DNA from: Sphingomonas koreensis
GTDB taxonomy: Bacteria; Pseudomonadota; Alphaproteobacteria; Sphingomonadales; Sphingomonadaceae
Direction of reading: 5' to 3'
Length of the DNA: 64,000 nt
Assembly (NCBI GenBank): GCA_006438735.1
Contig: RCZF01000006.1
Span: 80,723 to 144,722, forward strand
In this document: positions 30,548 to 37,650 of the stretch, one piece after another
Layout of the letters: each line of letters begins with the position of its first letter
Numbering within the stretch: the stretch's first letter is position 1
The notes under the pieces: model-generated
The model's database searches: none
What the model was told of the DNA's origin: nothing
What the model saw: the letters and a program-made list of their open reading frames with translations, nothing else
Made by a program: the position numbers and the translations under genes

Positions 30548-32103
30548 TCGGCCGCGCCAAGGCTTTCGCCAAGGCGCATTGGCCGGCGCTCCACCTCCGC
30601 GCGATCCTGTTCGGCACCTTGCTGTTCGTCGCCGCGCTGCCCGGGGTCGCAGCGCTGTCGCTGCGCGTTTATGAGAATACCATCGTCCAGCAGACCGAGG
30701 CCGAGTTGATCGCCCAATCCGCGGTGCTGGCGGCGGCGTACCGCGTCGATTGGCGCGGCGGCGCGCCCGATCGCGCGCCGCGGCCGATCGCGCCCGAGCC
30801 GCCGACGATCGACCTCAGGACGATGCCGATCCTGCCGCCGCAACCCGCCGGCGTGGCGGGGACGATGCCCGACCCCCATGCCGCCGCGGTGGCGCGCGCA
30901 TTGCTGCCGGTGGCGAGCGATGCCGCGGCGATAACGCTGGCGGCGACGCGCGTGCTCGACGCGAACGGCACGGTCGTGCTCGGCCGTGGCGATGTCGGGC
31001 TGAACGACGCCGCATTGCCCGAGGTGCGCGCCGCGATCGCCGGGCGTAGCGCGACGGTGCTGCGCGCGCGGGGCGGCGATGCCCCGCACCGCTGGCTGGC
31101 GCTGATCAGCCGCGCGTGGGGCGTGCGCGTGCATCATGCCCGGCCAGTGCTGCTAGACGGCAAGGTGATCGGCGTGGTGCTGCTATCGCGCACGCCGCGC
31201 GGGCTGTTTCTCGGCATCTATCAGGATCGCGGCAAGATCCTCGTCGGCATCGCGCTGATCCTGGTCGTCTTGCTGGTGCTGGCGGGGCTGCTGTCGCGCG
31301 GCATCGCCCGGCCGATCGCGGCGCTCGGCAAGGCCAGCGCGGGCGTGGCGCTGGGACGCGTCAGCGTGCCCGAAACGCCGCCGACCGCGGCGATCGAAAT
31401 CGCCCAGCTCTATGATAATTTCCGTGCGATGGCGGAGCGGATCGAGCGGCGGTCGAATTATCTGCGTGATGTCGCGGCGGCGGTGAGCCACGAGTTCAAG
31501 ACGCCGCTCGCGGGCATCCGTGGCGCGCTCGAGCTGCTCGACGAACACGGCGCGACGATGAGCGATGCCGAGCGCCAGCGCTTCATCGCCAATGCCGGCG
31601 CCGATGCCGATCGGCTGGCGCGGCTGGTTCAGCGGCTGCTCGATCTTGCCCGCGCCGATATGACGACGATCGATCGCGCCGCGCGCGCGGACATTGGCGA
31701 GGCCGTCGCCAAGGTCGCGGATTCGTTCCGCAGCGAGACGATCGCTGTCGCGGTCGAGACGCCGCCGGCGTGCGTGGCGCAGATCACGCCCGAGGTTCTG
31801 GAAACGGTGCTCGAAACGCTGATCGAGAACAGCGTCCAGGCCGGCGCGCGGACCGTCAGGCTCGGCACGGTGCGCCACGGCGATAGTATCCGGCTATCGG
31901 TTGCCGACGATGGCTCGGGCGTCGCCGATGCCGACCGCGACCGCGTGTTCGAGCCGTTCTTCACCGGACGACGCCATAGCGGCGGCGCGGGGATGGGGCT
32001 GGCGATCGTCCGCTCGCTGCTCGCCGCGACCGGCGGGACGATCGCCAGCGAACCGGCCGCCGCCGGCGCGCTGTTCGTGATCGAGCTGCCGATCGCGGAC
32101 TGA
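30544..32103 (+). CDS. Sensor histidine kinase
   Basis: Membrane sensor kinase of about 519 residues. Two hydrophobic helices (ILFGTLLFVAALPGVAAL near residue 20, and ILVGIALILVVLLVLAGLL near 235) flank a periplasmic sensor domain of about 180 residues. A HAMP-like region follows, then the HisKA box AAAVSHEFKTPLAGIRGAL, N box ETLIENSVQAGA, and G boxes VADDGSGV and GGAGMGLAIVRSL. The start is inferred as TTG 30544, overlapping the regulator's stop. The frame is open upstream, but that part shadows the regulator gene. Confidence 0.88.
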   Translation: MIGRAKAFAKAHWPALHLRAILFGTLLFVAALPGVAALSLRVYENTIVQQTEAELIAQSAVLAAAYRVDWRGGAPDRAPRPIAPEPPTIDLRTMPILPPQPAGVAGTMPDPHAAAVARALLPVASDAAAITLAATRVLDANGTVVLGRGDVGLNDAALPEVRAAIAGRSATVLRARGGDAPHRWLALISRAWGVRVHHARPVLLDGKVIGVVLLSRTPRGLFLGIYQDRGKILVGIALILVVLLVLAGLLSRGIARPIAALGKASAGVALGRVSVPETPPTAAIEIAQLYDNFRAMAERIERRSNYLRDVAAAVSHEFKTPLAGIRGALELLDEHGATMSDAERQRFIANAGADADRLARLVQRLLDLARADMTTIDRAARADIGEAVAKVADSFRSETIAVAVETPPACVAQITPEVLETVLETLIENSVQAGARTVRLGTVRHGDSIRLSVADDGSGVADADRDRVFEPFFTGRRHSGGAGMGLAIVRSLLAATGGTIASEPAAAGALFVIELPIAD

Positions 32104-32112
32104 GCCGGGCGT

Positions 32113-33057
32113 TTAGTGGCGTGGCGACGTCTGGTTCGAGGAGCTGTCGTCGCGATTGTGGGCCGAGCGATCGTCGTGGCCGGAAGACGGCGGCTGATGG
32201 CCGGCGTCATGCGCGGTCGGCGTTGGTGTCGGCGTCGGCGTGGGATGTGGCGTCGGCCGGGTCGATCCGTGATCGGTCGAACCGCGGTCATTGCCGGTCG
32301 CGCCGCTGCGGTCGTTGCCGGTCGAGCCGCTGTGGCCAACATTGCCGTTATTATGGTCGTTGCCCTGCGTCGGTTGCGGACGCGGCGGCGTGTGATCGGT
32401 CGCCTGCTGGCCGCCGGGGCGATCGTTGCTGCGGTCGATATGCGGCGCGGTCTTGCTCGCCTGTTGCGCGCGGTCATGTTGCTGACGCGCCTGATCGGCG
32501 ACTTGCTGCGCCTGGCGCTGATGCGTCGCGTCGGGCGTCTGGACGCGGCCGCGATCGTCATATTGATGCGCCAGCTTGCCGTTGGAGTAGCCGTAGGACG
32601 CGCCGTCCTGCTGGACGAAATAGGGCGTCGTCGAACCGCGCTTGAAATAGGAGACGCGGTGGCCGTCCGACGAAGCGGTGCGGATGATCTGGCCATCCTG
32701 CATCCACGCCCAGCCATCGGTTTGCTGCACACGGGTGATGCCCGATCCGGCGTCGATCAGCTGCTCGGCGGCGAGCGCATCGGTGAGTGGCGCGGCGTCG
32801 GCGGCGGGCGTCGTCGCGGCCGGCGCGGGGACTTCGACGATCTGGATCAGGGGCGCGGTGCTCTCGTCCTCGACGACGGCGGTGTCGCCCGCCGGCAGCG
32901 CGAGATCGTCGGCGGGCAGCGCGGCCGCGGCGTTATCGATCGTCGCCGCATTGATCGCGGCGTCGTTCGTGCTCGGCGCCGAAGAATTGCAGCCGCCCAG
33001 CGCCAGCGCGCCGGCGAGCGCCAGCAGGGAAACGCTCGTGGTCTTGAAAGCCGTCAT
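32113..33057 (-). CDS. Lipoprotein with Pro/Thr- and His/Asp-rich tail, unknown function
   Basis: A 314-residue protein with a lipoprotein signal (VSLLALAGALALGGCNSS, lipobox LGGC). A central part with GSGITRVQQTDGWAWMQDGQ and YFKRGSTTPYFVQQDGASYG looks like a small beta-rich domain. The last 120 residues are low complexity: Gln/His-rich, then Gly/Asn/Asp-rich, then the Pro-Thr repeat PHPTPTPTPTPTAHD. It converges with the kinase gene. No family is recognised; the tail could span or bind the cell wall. The repetitive DNA there may vary in length between strains. Confidence 0.7.
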   Translation of the reverse strand: MTAFKTTSVSLLALAGALALGGCNSSAPSTNDAAINAATIDNAAAALPADDLALPAGDTAVVEDESTAPLIQIVEVPAPAATTPAADAAPLTDALAAEQLIDAGSGITRVQQTDGWAWMQDGQIIRTASSDGHRVSYFKRGSTTPYFVQQDGASYGYSNGKLAHQYDDRGRVQTPDATHQRQAQQVADQARQQHDRAQQASKTAPHIDRSNDRPGGQQATDHTPPRPQPTQGNDHNNGNVGHSGSTGNDRSGATGNDRGSTDHGSTRPTPHPTPTPTPTPTAHDAGHQPPSSGHDDRSAHNRDDSSSNQTSPRH

Positions 33058-33138
33058 CAGTCGATCTCCTTGATCCGTTCGCGGCTGACAACGTCCGGCC
33101 GGGGCGAAAGGATCATCGGCGCGCGATCGACGATCGCC

Positions 33139-33987
33139 TCAGAAGGGCAACCATTTGGAATGGTGGCTGAACTTCATGTAGCCGACATTGACGCCGGCGC
33201 GCCAGCCGACGCCCAGCCGGACCGGGATCAGCACCGTGTTGCCGCTGCGCAGGTAGGAGGCGGAAAAGCCGCCGACAAAATACAGGTGACCCTCGCCGGC
33301 AGGGAAGCGCTTGAACAGCTCTTCACTGTCGTAAAGATTGTAGACGAGCACGAACACCTTGTTGGCGTCGCCGCCGACATCGAAGCCGACCGACGGCCCG
33401 GTCCAATACACGGGTTGCTGGCCCTCGATCTTCGACGAGAGCACGCCCGAACCATAGCGCAGGCCGACGACGAACGCGCCCGATGCTTCGCGTCCCGCGA
33501 TATAGGCGTTGGGCCGGCCCTGATCCTTGAGGATCTTTTCGATGATCCCGGCGAGCCCTTCGGCGCCCTTGCCGAACACGCCCTCGGCGCCGGCGATCAG
33601 ATCGTCGCGGCTATAGGTGTCGTCGGCCTGGGTGGCATTTTCGCGCTGGACGGCGTGAGGCGCCGCTCCATCCGCTGGGGGCGGCGCGCCGTAATCGCCG
33701 CCATAACGTTGTTGCTGGGGCGCCGGCCGGCTGTCATTCGCGCCGGTATCGCTGCGATAACCCGAATTGTCTTGATAGGAGGACAGCGGATCGGCCGACA
33801 CGGGCTCTTCGGGATAGCTGTAGGACGATCCCCTGGCCGGCGCCGTTTGTTGCGCGGGCGCACGGCCACCGAGATCGCCGTCGATCGACTGGTTGGGATC
33901 GATCGTGCGAACCTGTGCGGCGACGGGCAGCGCCGCACCCAGCATCAGCGCGGCGGCCAGCCACGATATCGGCAATGATCGGCGCAT
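33139..33987 (-). CDS. eipA: EipA family (DUF1134) envelope protein
   Basis: Exported protein of 282 residues with signal peptide (MRRSLPISWLAAALMLGAA, cleavage after VAAQ). A Pro/Ser/Gln-rich region follows, then the conserved DUF1134 domain: YSRDDLIAGAEGVFGKGAEG, YWTGPSVGFDVGGDANKVF, GFSASYLRSGN and GVGWRAGVNVGYMKFS. EipA was described in Brucella as a periplasmic protein needed for envelope integrity and is widespread in alphaproteobacteria. The linker here is longer than the domain alone requires. It is monocistronic as far as can be seen, and the last chromosomal gene before tRNA-Ser. Confidence 0.85.
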   Translation of the reverse strand: MRRSLPISWLAAALMLGAALPVAAQVRTIDPNQSIDGDLGGRAPAQQTAPARGSSYSYPEEPVSADPLSSYQDNSGYRSDTGANDSRPAPQQQRYGGDYGAPPPADGAAPHAVQRENATQADDTYSRDDLIAGAEGVFGKGAEGLAGIIEKILKDQGRPNAYIAGREASGAFVVGLRYGSGVLSSKIEGQQPVYWTGPSVGFDVGGDANKVFVLVYNLYDSEELFKRFPAGEGHLYFVGGFSASYLRSGNTVLIPVRLGVGWRAGVNVGYMKFSHHSKWLPF

Positions 33988-34161
33988 CGAACAACCCCCC
34001 GGGAAACACTACAGGGCGGCACGTTAACCGTTTTGCGGATGACCGCGCAATGAACGCCGCGACGATCCGAGTCGAATTCGCGCCCGGTGGCGTTCGTGGC
34101 GGTGACGCTGGGGCATTGATCGCTCCGAAGACCGCCGCTATATCCGCCGCTCGGCACATCC

Positions 34162-34254
34162 GGAGACGTGGGTGAGCGGCTGAAACCAGCGGTTTGCTAA
34201 ACCGCCGTAGGGGGATTACTCCTACCGAGGGTTCGAATCCCTCCGTCTCCGCCA
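34162..34254 (+). tRNA. tRNA-Ser (anticodon GCU)
   Basis: The acceptor stem GGAGACG pairs with CGTCTCC, with G discriminator and encoded CCA (34252-34254). The anticodon arm CGGTTTGCTAAACCG gives GCU. A long variable arm (TAGGGGGATTACTCCTA) identifies a class II serine tRNA, and GGTTCGAATCC is the T arm. Length 93. The element with an integrase begins right after it, so its 3' end is the probable attachment site. Confidence 0.96.
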
Positions 34255-34545
34255 GTCAATACTAGAATCAACGCATTTCTGCGGATTTCAGTAATCACCG
34301 GCCGCACCGATAACCGATTTACTCACCAAATTTTGACCGCTTGTGGCGTTTTGTGACGCCTCGCGGCGTATGAATCGGGGTTTTCGGTTCCACGGGGTAT
34401 TCGGACCAGCAACTTGCCGATCAGTCACACCCGGCCTCGCATGGGGGGCGGGGGGGTCATTTTGCTGATCGCGGTGCGGCGGTTCGCGCGTCCGCCAAGA
34501 GGCTAGGATTTCCGCGCTGTTGCGATGGCGAGCGCCTGTCCGTGC
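34255..34545. other. Non-coding start of the integrated element
   Basis: About 290 bases between tRNA-Ser and the first element gene. I see no convincing gene. It contains a G-rich tract at 34443-34456 (six G, C, seven G). No second copy of the tRNA end is seen here. Confidence 0.5.
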
Positions 34546-34971
34546 TCACCAATCGCGATGATGCTTGATCTCGATCGGCCCGTCCGGTTGCCAGGCAAGC
34601 TGCCGCTGTGCCGCCGCCAGCCATAGGGACGTATCGCCGCCGACATGGGGAAGCCCAAGCATCGAACGAACCGTAGCCCGACCCATTTCGCTCCACAGCA
34701 TCGCGCCGGGAAAGAGGCTCGCCAGCCGACTGCCGAGCGCCTTGGACGATTGGTGCGAGGGACGCTGCCAAAGGTGCTGAATGAGGCGGTTCATGCCCCA
34801 TGCGCCAACATGGAGCGTGTCACCGTCGCGCCGTTCGTCACCATCGGTCAAGTCGAGCCGTTCGATCATGGTCGCGTCGGGATGCGCCTTGCCGTTCGCT
34901 ACAGCGATGATCCGACCTTCAAGCAAAAGCATTTGCAGGCCACGCCTGCGAAGGTGGACTATCTCAAACAT
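34546..34971 (-). CDS. Element protein, unknown function
   Basis: About 141 residues beginning MFEIVHLRRRGLQMLLLEGR and ending QPDGPIEIKHHRDW. Start ATG 34971 follows GGGGAG by five bases; an ATG directly before it (34974) is also possible. The 5' end overlaps the stop of the preceding gene. It is last of five tightly packed genes on this strand (36690 to 34546). I do not recognise a family. Confidence 0.6.
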   Translation of the reverse strand: MFEIVHLRRRGLQMLLLEGRIIAVANGKAHPDATMIERLDLTDGDERRDGDTLHVGAWGMNRLIQHLWQRPSHQSSKALGSRLASLFPGAMLWSEMGRATVRSMLGLPHVGGDTSLWLAAAQRQLAWQPDGPIEIKHHRDW

Positions 34972-35308
34972 CATCGCTCCCCGGATCGAGCATCTCGCCA
35001 TAGCGTCGCGACGCTTCATCAATCGTGCAATCGATCGGCAGCGTTGCATGGTCCTTTATGTCGAGTGCTTCGGCGAGCCGCGACGGCATGGGAGGCAAAT
35101 CTAACTCGCCATCGATCATCTGGCGGTATGCTTCGCCCGGACCCTGTTTTTGCGCACGGGAAATTAAATCGCCGACCCTTTCGCTGAACAATAGCCATTG
35201 CTCTTTCATCTCAGCGTCCAACCGATCAACGCGCCACTCCCATGAACCGGGCGGCAGGAACACGTCGCGGATGCGATCCAAGCGGCTCGATAGCGAACGC
35301 CGGCTCAC
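34964..35308 (-). CDS. Element protein, unknown function
   Basis: 114 residues, basic N-terminus (MSRRSLSSRLDRIRDVFLPP) and a predicted helical middle (RLDAEMKEQWLLFSERVGDL). It overlaps the gene before it by four bases (ATGA) and the one after it, so the operon is translationally coupled. No family is recognised. Position after a DUF5681-like gene suggests a phage-related function, but that is only context. Confidence 0.6.
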   Translation of the reverse strand: MSRRSLSSRLDRIRDVFLPPGSWEWRVDRLDAEMKEQWLLFSERVGDLISRAQKQGPGEAYRQMIDGELDLPPMPSRLAEALDIKDHATLPIDCTIDEASRRYGEMLDPGSDDV

Positions 35309-35721
35309 TTTTTCGACGCCGCAATGAGGCTTTCGATCTCGTCGAGCCGGGCGCGCAATTCCTTGACCTCTGAGGCATCGGCAACGGTTTTGAATGTCGC
35401 CGCCATCTTTGCCGCTTCGGACGGTGTCGCTTCGCCATGCGCCAGCGCGTCGGCGATGCTGTCGGGATGCACCGATTCGAGCGCGACGACACGTTCGGAC
35501 GGCAAATACCGATCGAGAATGTACGTTGCGGCCTTGAGGTTGCCGAGCGCCAATTGATCCTTGAGCACTCGCATCGCGTTGCTCGTTAGATCGCCAAGCG
35601 CGGCGAGGACGGCAGCGTTCATCTTGTGCGTTGCGCCCTTGGGCTTGCCCGGATTGCCGGCCGTGAAGCGCCCCAACGGATCGCGTCCCTCAGCCGTATT
35701 GTCCCGATTCAATTCGGTCAT
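35305..35721 (-). CDS. DUF5681-like protein (small-terminase-like)
   Basis: 138 residues. The opening DPLGRFTAGNPGKPKGATHK matches the phage-associated DUF5681 signature G-R-F-x-x-G-N-P-G-K-P-K-G, seen in small proteins encoded next to or within terminase modules. The C-terminus is a coiled coil (VKELRARLDEIESLIAASKK). The central part (LKDQLALGNLKAATYILDRY) is helical. A DNA-binding or packaging role is plausible. Middle gene of the five-gene operon. Confidence 0.65.
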   Translation of the reverse strand: MTELNRDNTAEGRDPLGRFTAGNPGKPKGATHKMNAAVLAALGDLTSNAMRVLKDQLALGNLKAATYILDRYLPSERVVALESVHPDSIADALAHGEATPSEAAKMAATFKTVADASEVKELRARLDEIESLIAASKK

Positions 35722-35737
35722 CTAAGCACCTGTAACA

Positions 35738-35959
35738 CTAAAGGAAAATGACGCGACAACCCCGCCGAACCGCCCAAGCCGCTACGGCTGTCACATCGAC
35801 TTGCCCGCCCTCTGACGGCGGGAATCCGTGATTCTCGCGCATATGGTAAGCGCGCTGCCGAGACAGCCCGAGCGCCGCGTACACCACGCCGACCGGCGCT
35901 GTGCCGGTGCGGCTGGCGCGTAGGGTGATCTCGCGCGGCAAAGTGACAGGCCGGGCCAT
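35738..35959 (-). CDS. Small element protein, possible helix-turn-helix
   Basis: 73 residues. GVVYAALGLSRQRAYHMRENHGFPP reads like the helix-turn-helix of MerR/AlpA-type DNA binders. The start ATG overlaps the stop of the upstream gene by one base (TAATG). Function is otherwise unknown; it may recognise a cos/pac or regulatory site together with the next gene. Confidence 0.6.
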   Translation of the reverse strand: MARPVTLPREITLRASRTGTAPVGVVYAALGLSRQRAYHMRENHGFPPSEGGQVDVTAVAAWAVRRGCRVIFL

Positions 35960-36690
35960 TATGCCGCCAGCGACTGCGCTAGGGCGTCCTGCGGCGCTAT
36001 ATCGAGCGCGGCAGCGACGTAGCCGATCAGATCGCGCAACACGGCTTCATTCTTGCTAATCTGTGCGAGCCGGTCGCGGTGCTTCGCCATTACCGCCTCA
36101 GCCGCTGCTAGCGTCGCATTCTCGTCAACGCCGATCGCGCTGATCTCGCCGTCAAGCGACGGTTGGCGCGGGAACGAACCGGCCATGCCGCTGCGCTCGG
36201 CATGGGCGGCAACGGCGTAACGCTCAACGGCGGCGTTCAATGTCACGTCCGGCAGCGCCGCAAGGTTGCCGGTGCCGGGTTCAACCAATGCCGCCAGTTC
36301 GACCAACGGCGCATTGAGCACGCGGCGGTGCTGTTCGCCCGCGTCGAGACTGCGGTAGATCGAGCGGATTTCGGCGGCGTTGGACATATTGATCGACGCC
36401 GGCACTTGCATGGAGCGCGCGTCCGCTTCCATCGTGTCGCGCCGGGCAACGCGGGCCATCTCGATCGCATTGCTACTCGCATCGAACAACAGCCCGCCGA
36501 ACCGCGATCGAAGCTGATCGGGCAGCTTGTCGGGTTGGATCAAGTCCGCCGCGTCAGTCGCCGCCTGGGTGAAGCGCATCAACGGCTCGATCGCCGCCGC
36601 CAGCGTGTCGTTGCCTGCCGGGATATGGACGTTGCGACCGTTGGCGCCGAACAGATCGCCGCGCGGGGTTTTTTGATGAGTAAAAGGCAT
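35959..36690 (-). CDS. Element protein, first gene of the five-gene operon
   Basis: 243 residues, mostly helical, starting MPFTHQKTPRGDLFGANGRN. No known motif is recognised. The C-terminus (LIGYVAAALDIAPQDALAQS) is amphipathic. Its promoter must lie in 36691-36997, the region that also serves the opposite HEPN-like gene and holds the repeated heptamers. Function unknown. Confidence 0.6.
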   Translation of the reverse strand: MPFTHQKTPRGDLFGANGRNVHIPAGNDTLAAAIEPLMRFTQAATDAADLIQPDKLPDQLRSRFGGLLFDASSNAIEMARVARRDTMEADARSMQVPASINMSNAAEIRSIYRSLDAGEQHRRVLNAPLVELAALVEPGTGNLAALPDVTLNAAVERYAVAAHAERSGMAGSFPRQPSLDGEISAIGVDENATLAAAEAVMAKHRDRLAQISKNEAVLRDLIGYVAAALDIAPQDALAQSLAA

Positions 36691-36778
36691 TTGATAGTCT
36701 CCGCGTAAAAGTAATACGCAGAGAGGTTACGCTTCGTCGCACGGACGGCAAGTAGAAAAGATGACTGTCCTACAGGTT

Positions 36779-36796
36779 ACATAGTGGCGACTATGT
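36779..36796. promoter_or_regulatory. Perfect dyad, likely operator
   Basis: ACATAGT, GGCG, ACTATGT: 7-bp half-sites around a 4-base centre. It is in an AT-rich stretch between divergent genes, about 90 bases upstream of the 36690 start. It fits a dimeric repressor site. Confidence 0.5.
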
Positions 36797-36897
36797 ATTT
36801 ATGCCACAGGTGATTAAATGAATTACATCATCGCTTCTATTTAAATGATTTGGATTCGTTGGACGTTAAATTAGTGGAATTTATGCAGTCCGCCGCT

Positions 36898-37003
36898 GGG
36901 ACATTGGGACATCCCTTAAGGGAATGTCCCGTATGTCCCGCTGTTGGCAGTCCGGACCGGGTGCGGGACATTGGGACATGTCGCGCTAATGTCGCTATGT
37001 CCC
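36898..37003. repeat. Seven copies of heptamer GGGACAT in both orientations
   Basis: GGGACAT occurs at 36898, 36906, 36965 and 36973. Its reverse complement ATGTCCC occurs at 36924, 36933 and 36997. The 15-mer GGGACATTGGGACAT is present twice exactly (36898 and 36965). The copies form tandem pairs 8 or 9 bases apart, and 36906-36930 forms a near-palindrome. The last copy overlaps the probable start codon of the + strand gene. It could be an operator array or replication iterons. Confidence 0.85.
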
Positions 37004-37650
37004 GCAAAGATCGTCTAGGGGAATTGCAGTTGCCACAGCCAATAAAGGTTACGGCTTGGTCGCCAATGTATCGGATAATTATTGAGCGACCTCAGCACGC
37101 GATCCGCATTGCCGCGATTGCAGCGGAGTGGACGCAAGTCGAAAAGAGCATGGTCCGCTTGCTCGCCGGTTCGTATGGTCGGACGCTTTACAATGAAGAT
37201 GGACCGCGCGACGTAGAGCATCACCCTGTCGCAGTTGCCGCGATGGAAGCCGCTGAAACGATGAGAGCACGCTTCAAACTGCTCGATTTATCTCTCGGTA
37301 AACTCGTCGCAAAAACAACGGTTGAGCCAACTTGGACGGACTTGCGAAAGCAAATAGAAGCGCGCGGACGTGAAAGGAACAAAGTCGTTCACGGCAGTTG
37401 GGGCTTATCACCCGGCATCCCGAATGACCTCGTGATGCAGACGCCTGATGGCTACTTCAAGTGGACCGTTACGGATTTTGACGCCACGCTCGACCGGATC
37501 GTTGATGTACGAGGGCGCATAATATCGTTGACGCGCTCCGTAATGGATGCAGTCCACAGCGGCGAAATCAAGCAGGGCGTTATGGGGCCACAATCCGGAT
37601 TCGTAGCAGAGCATCTGGACGGATCGGCAGGCGATCAACCTGCCGCCTGA
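36997..37650 (+). CDS. HEPN-motif protein, possible RNase or defence cargo
   Basis: 217 residues from ATG 36997; a TTG-started frame from 36850 would run through the repeat array and is less likely. The protein looks largely helical. Around residues 127-132, RNKVVHGSWG carries the R-x4-H signature, here in the common RNxxxHG form, of HEPN domains. Many of those are RNases of toxin-antitoxin and anti-phage systems. An earlier helix (EWTQVEKSMVRLLAGSYG) precedes it. It is the only rightward gene in the element and converges on the helicase gene. No nucleotidyltransferase antitoxin is adjacent. Function is an inference from one motif. Confidence 0.6.
   Translation: MSRKDRLGELQLPQPIKVTAWSPMYRIIIERPQHAIRIAAIAAEWTQVEKSMVRLLAGSYGRTLYNEDGPRDVEHHPVAVAAMEAAETMRARFKLLDLSLGKLVAKTTVEPTWTDLRKQIEARGRERNKVVHGSWGLSPGIPNDLVMQTPDGYFKWTVTDFDATLDRIVDVRGRIISLTRSVMDAVHSGEIKQGVMGPQSGFVAEHLDGSAGDQPAA

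Noticed and set aside
32116..33978. 620-codon plus-strand frame
   Set aside because: Opposite the lipoprotein and eipA genes, both with clear signal peptides; the frame is a by-product of low-complexity sequence.
34443..34456. G-rich tract as quadruplex or regulatory element
   Set aside because: Only two G runs, too few for a quadruplex, and no gene nearby that would explain it.
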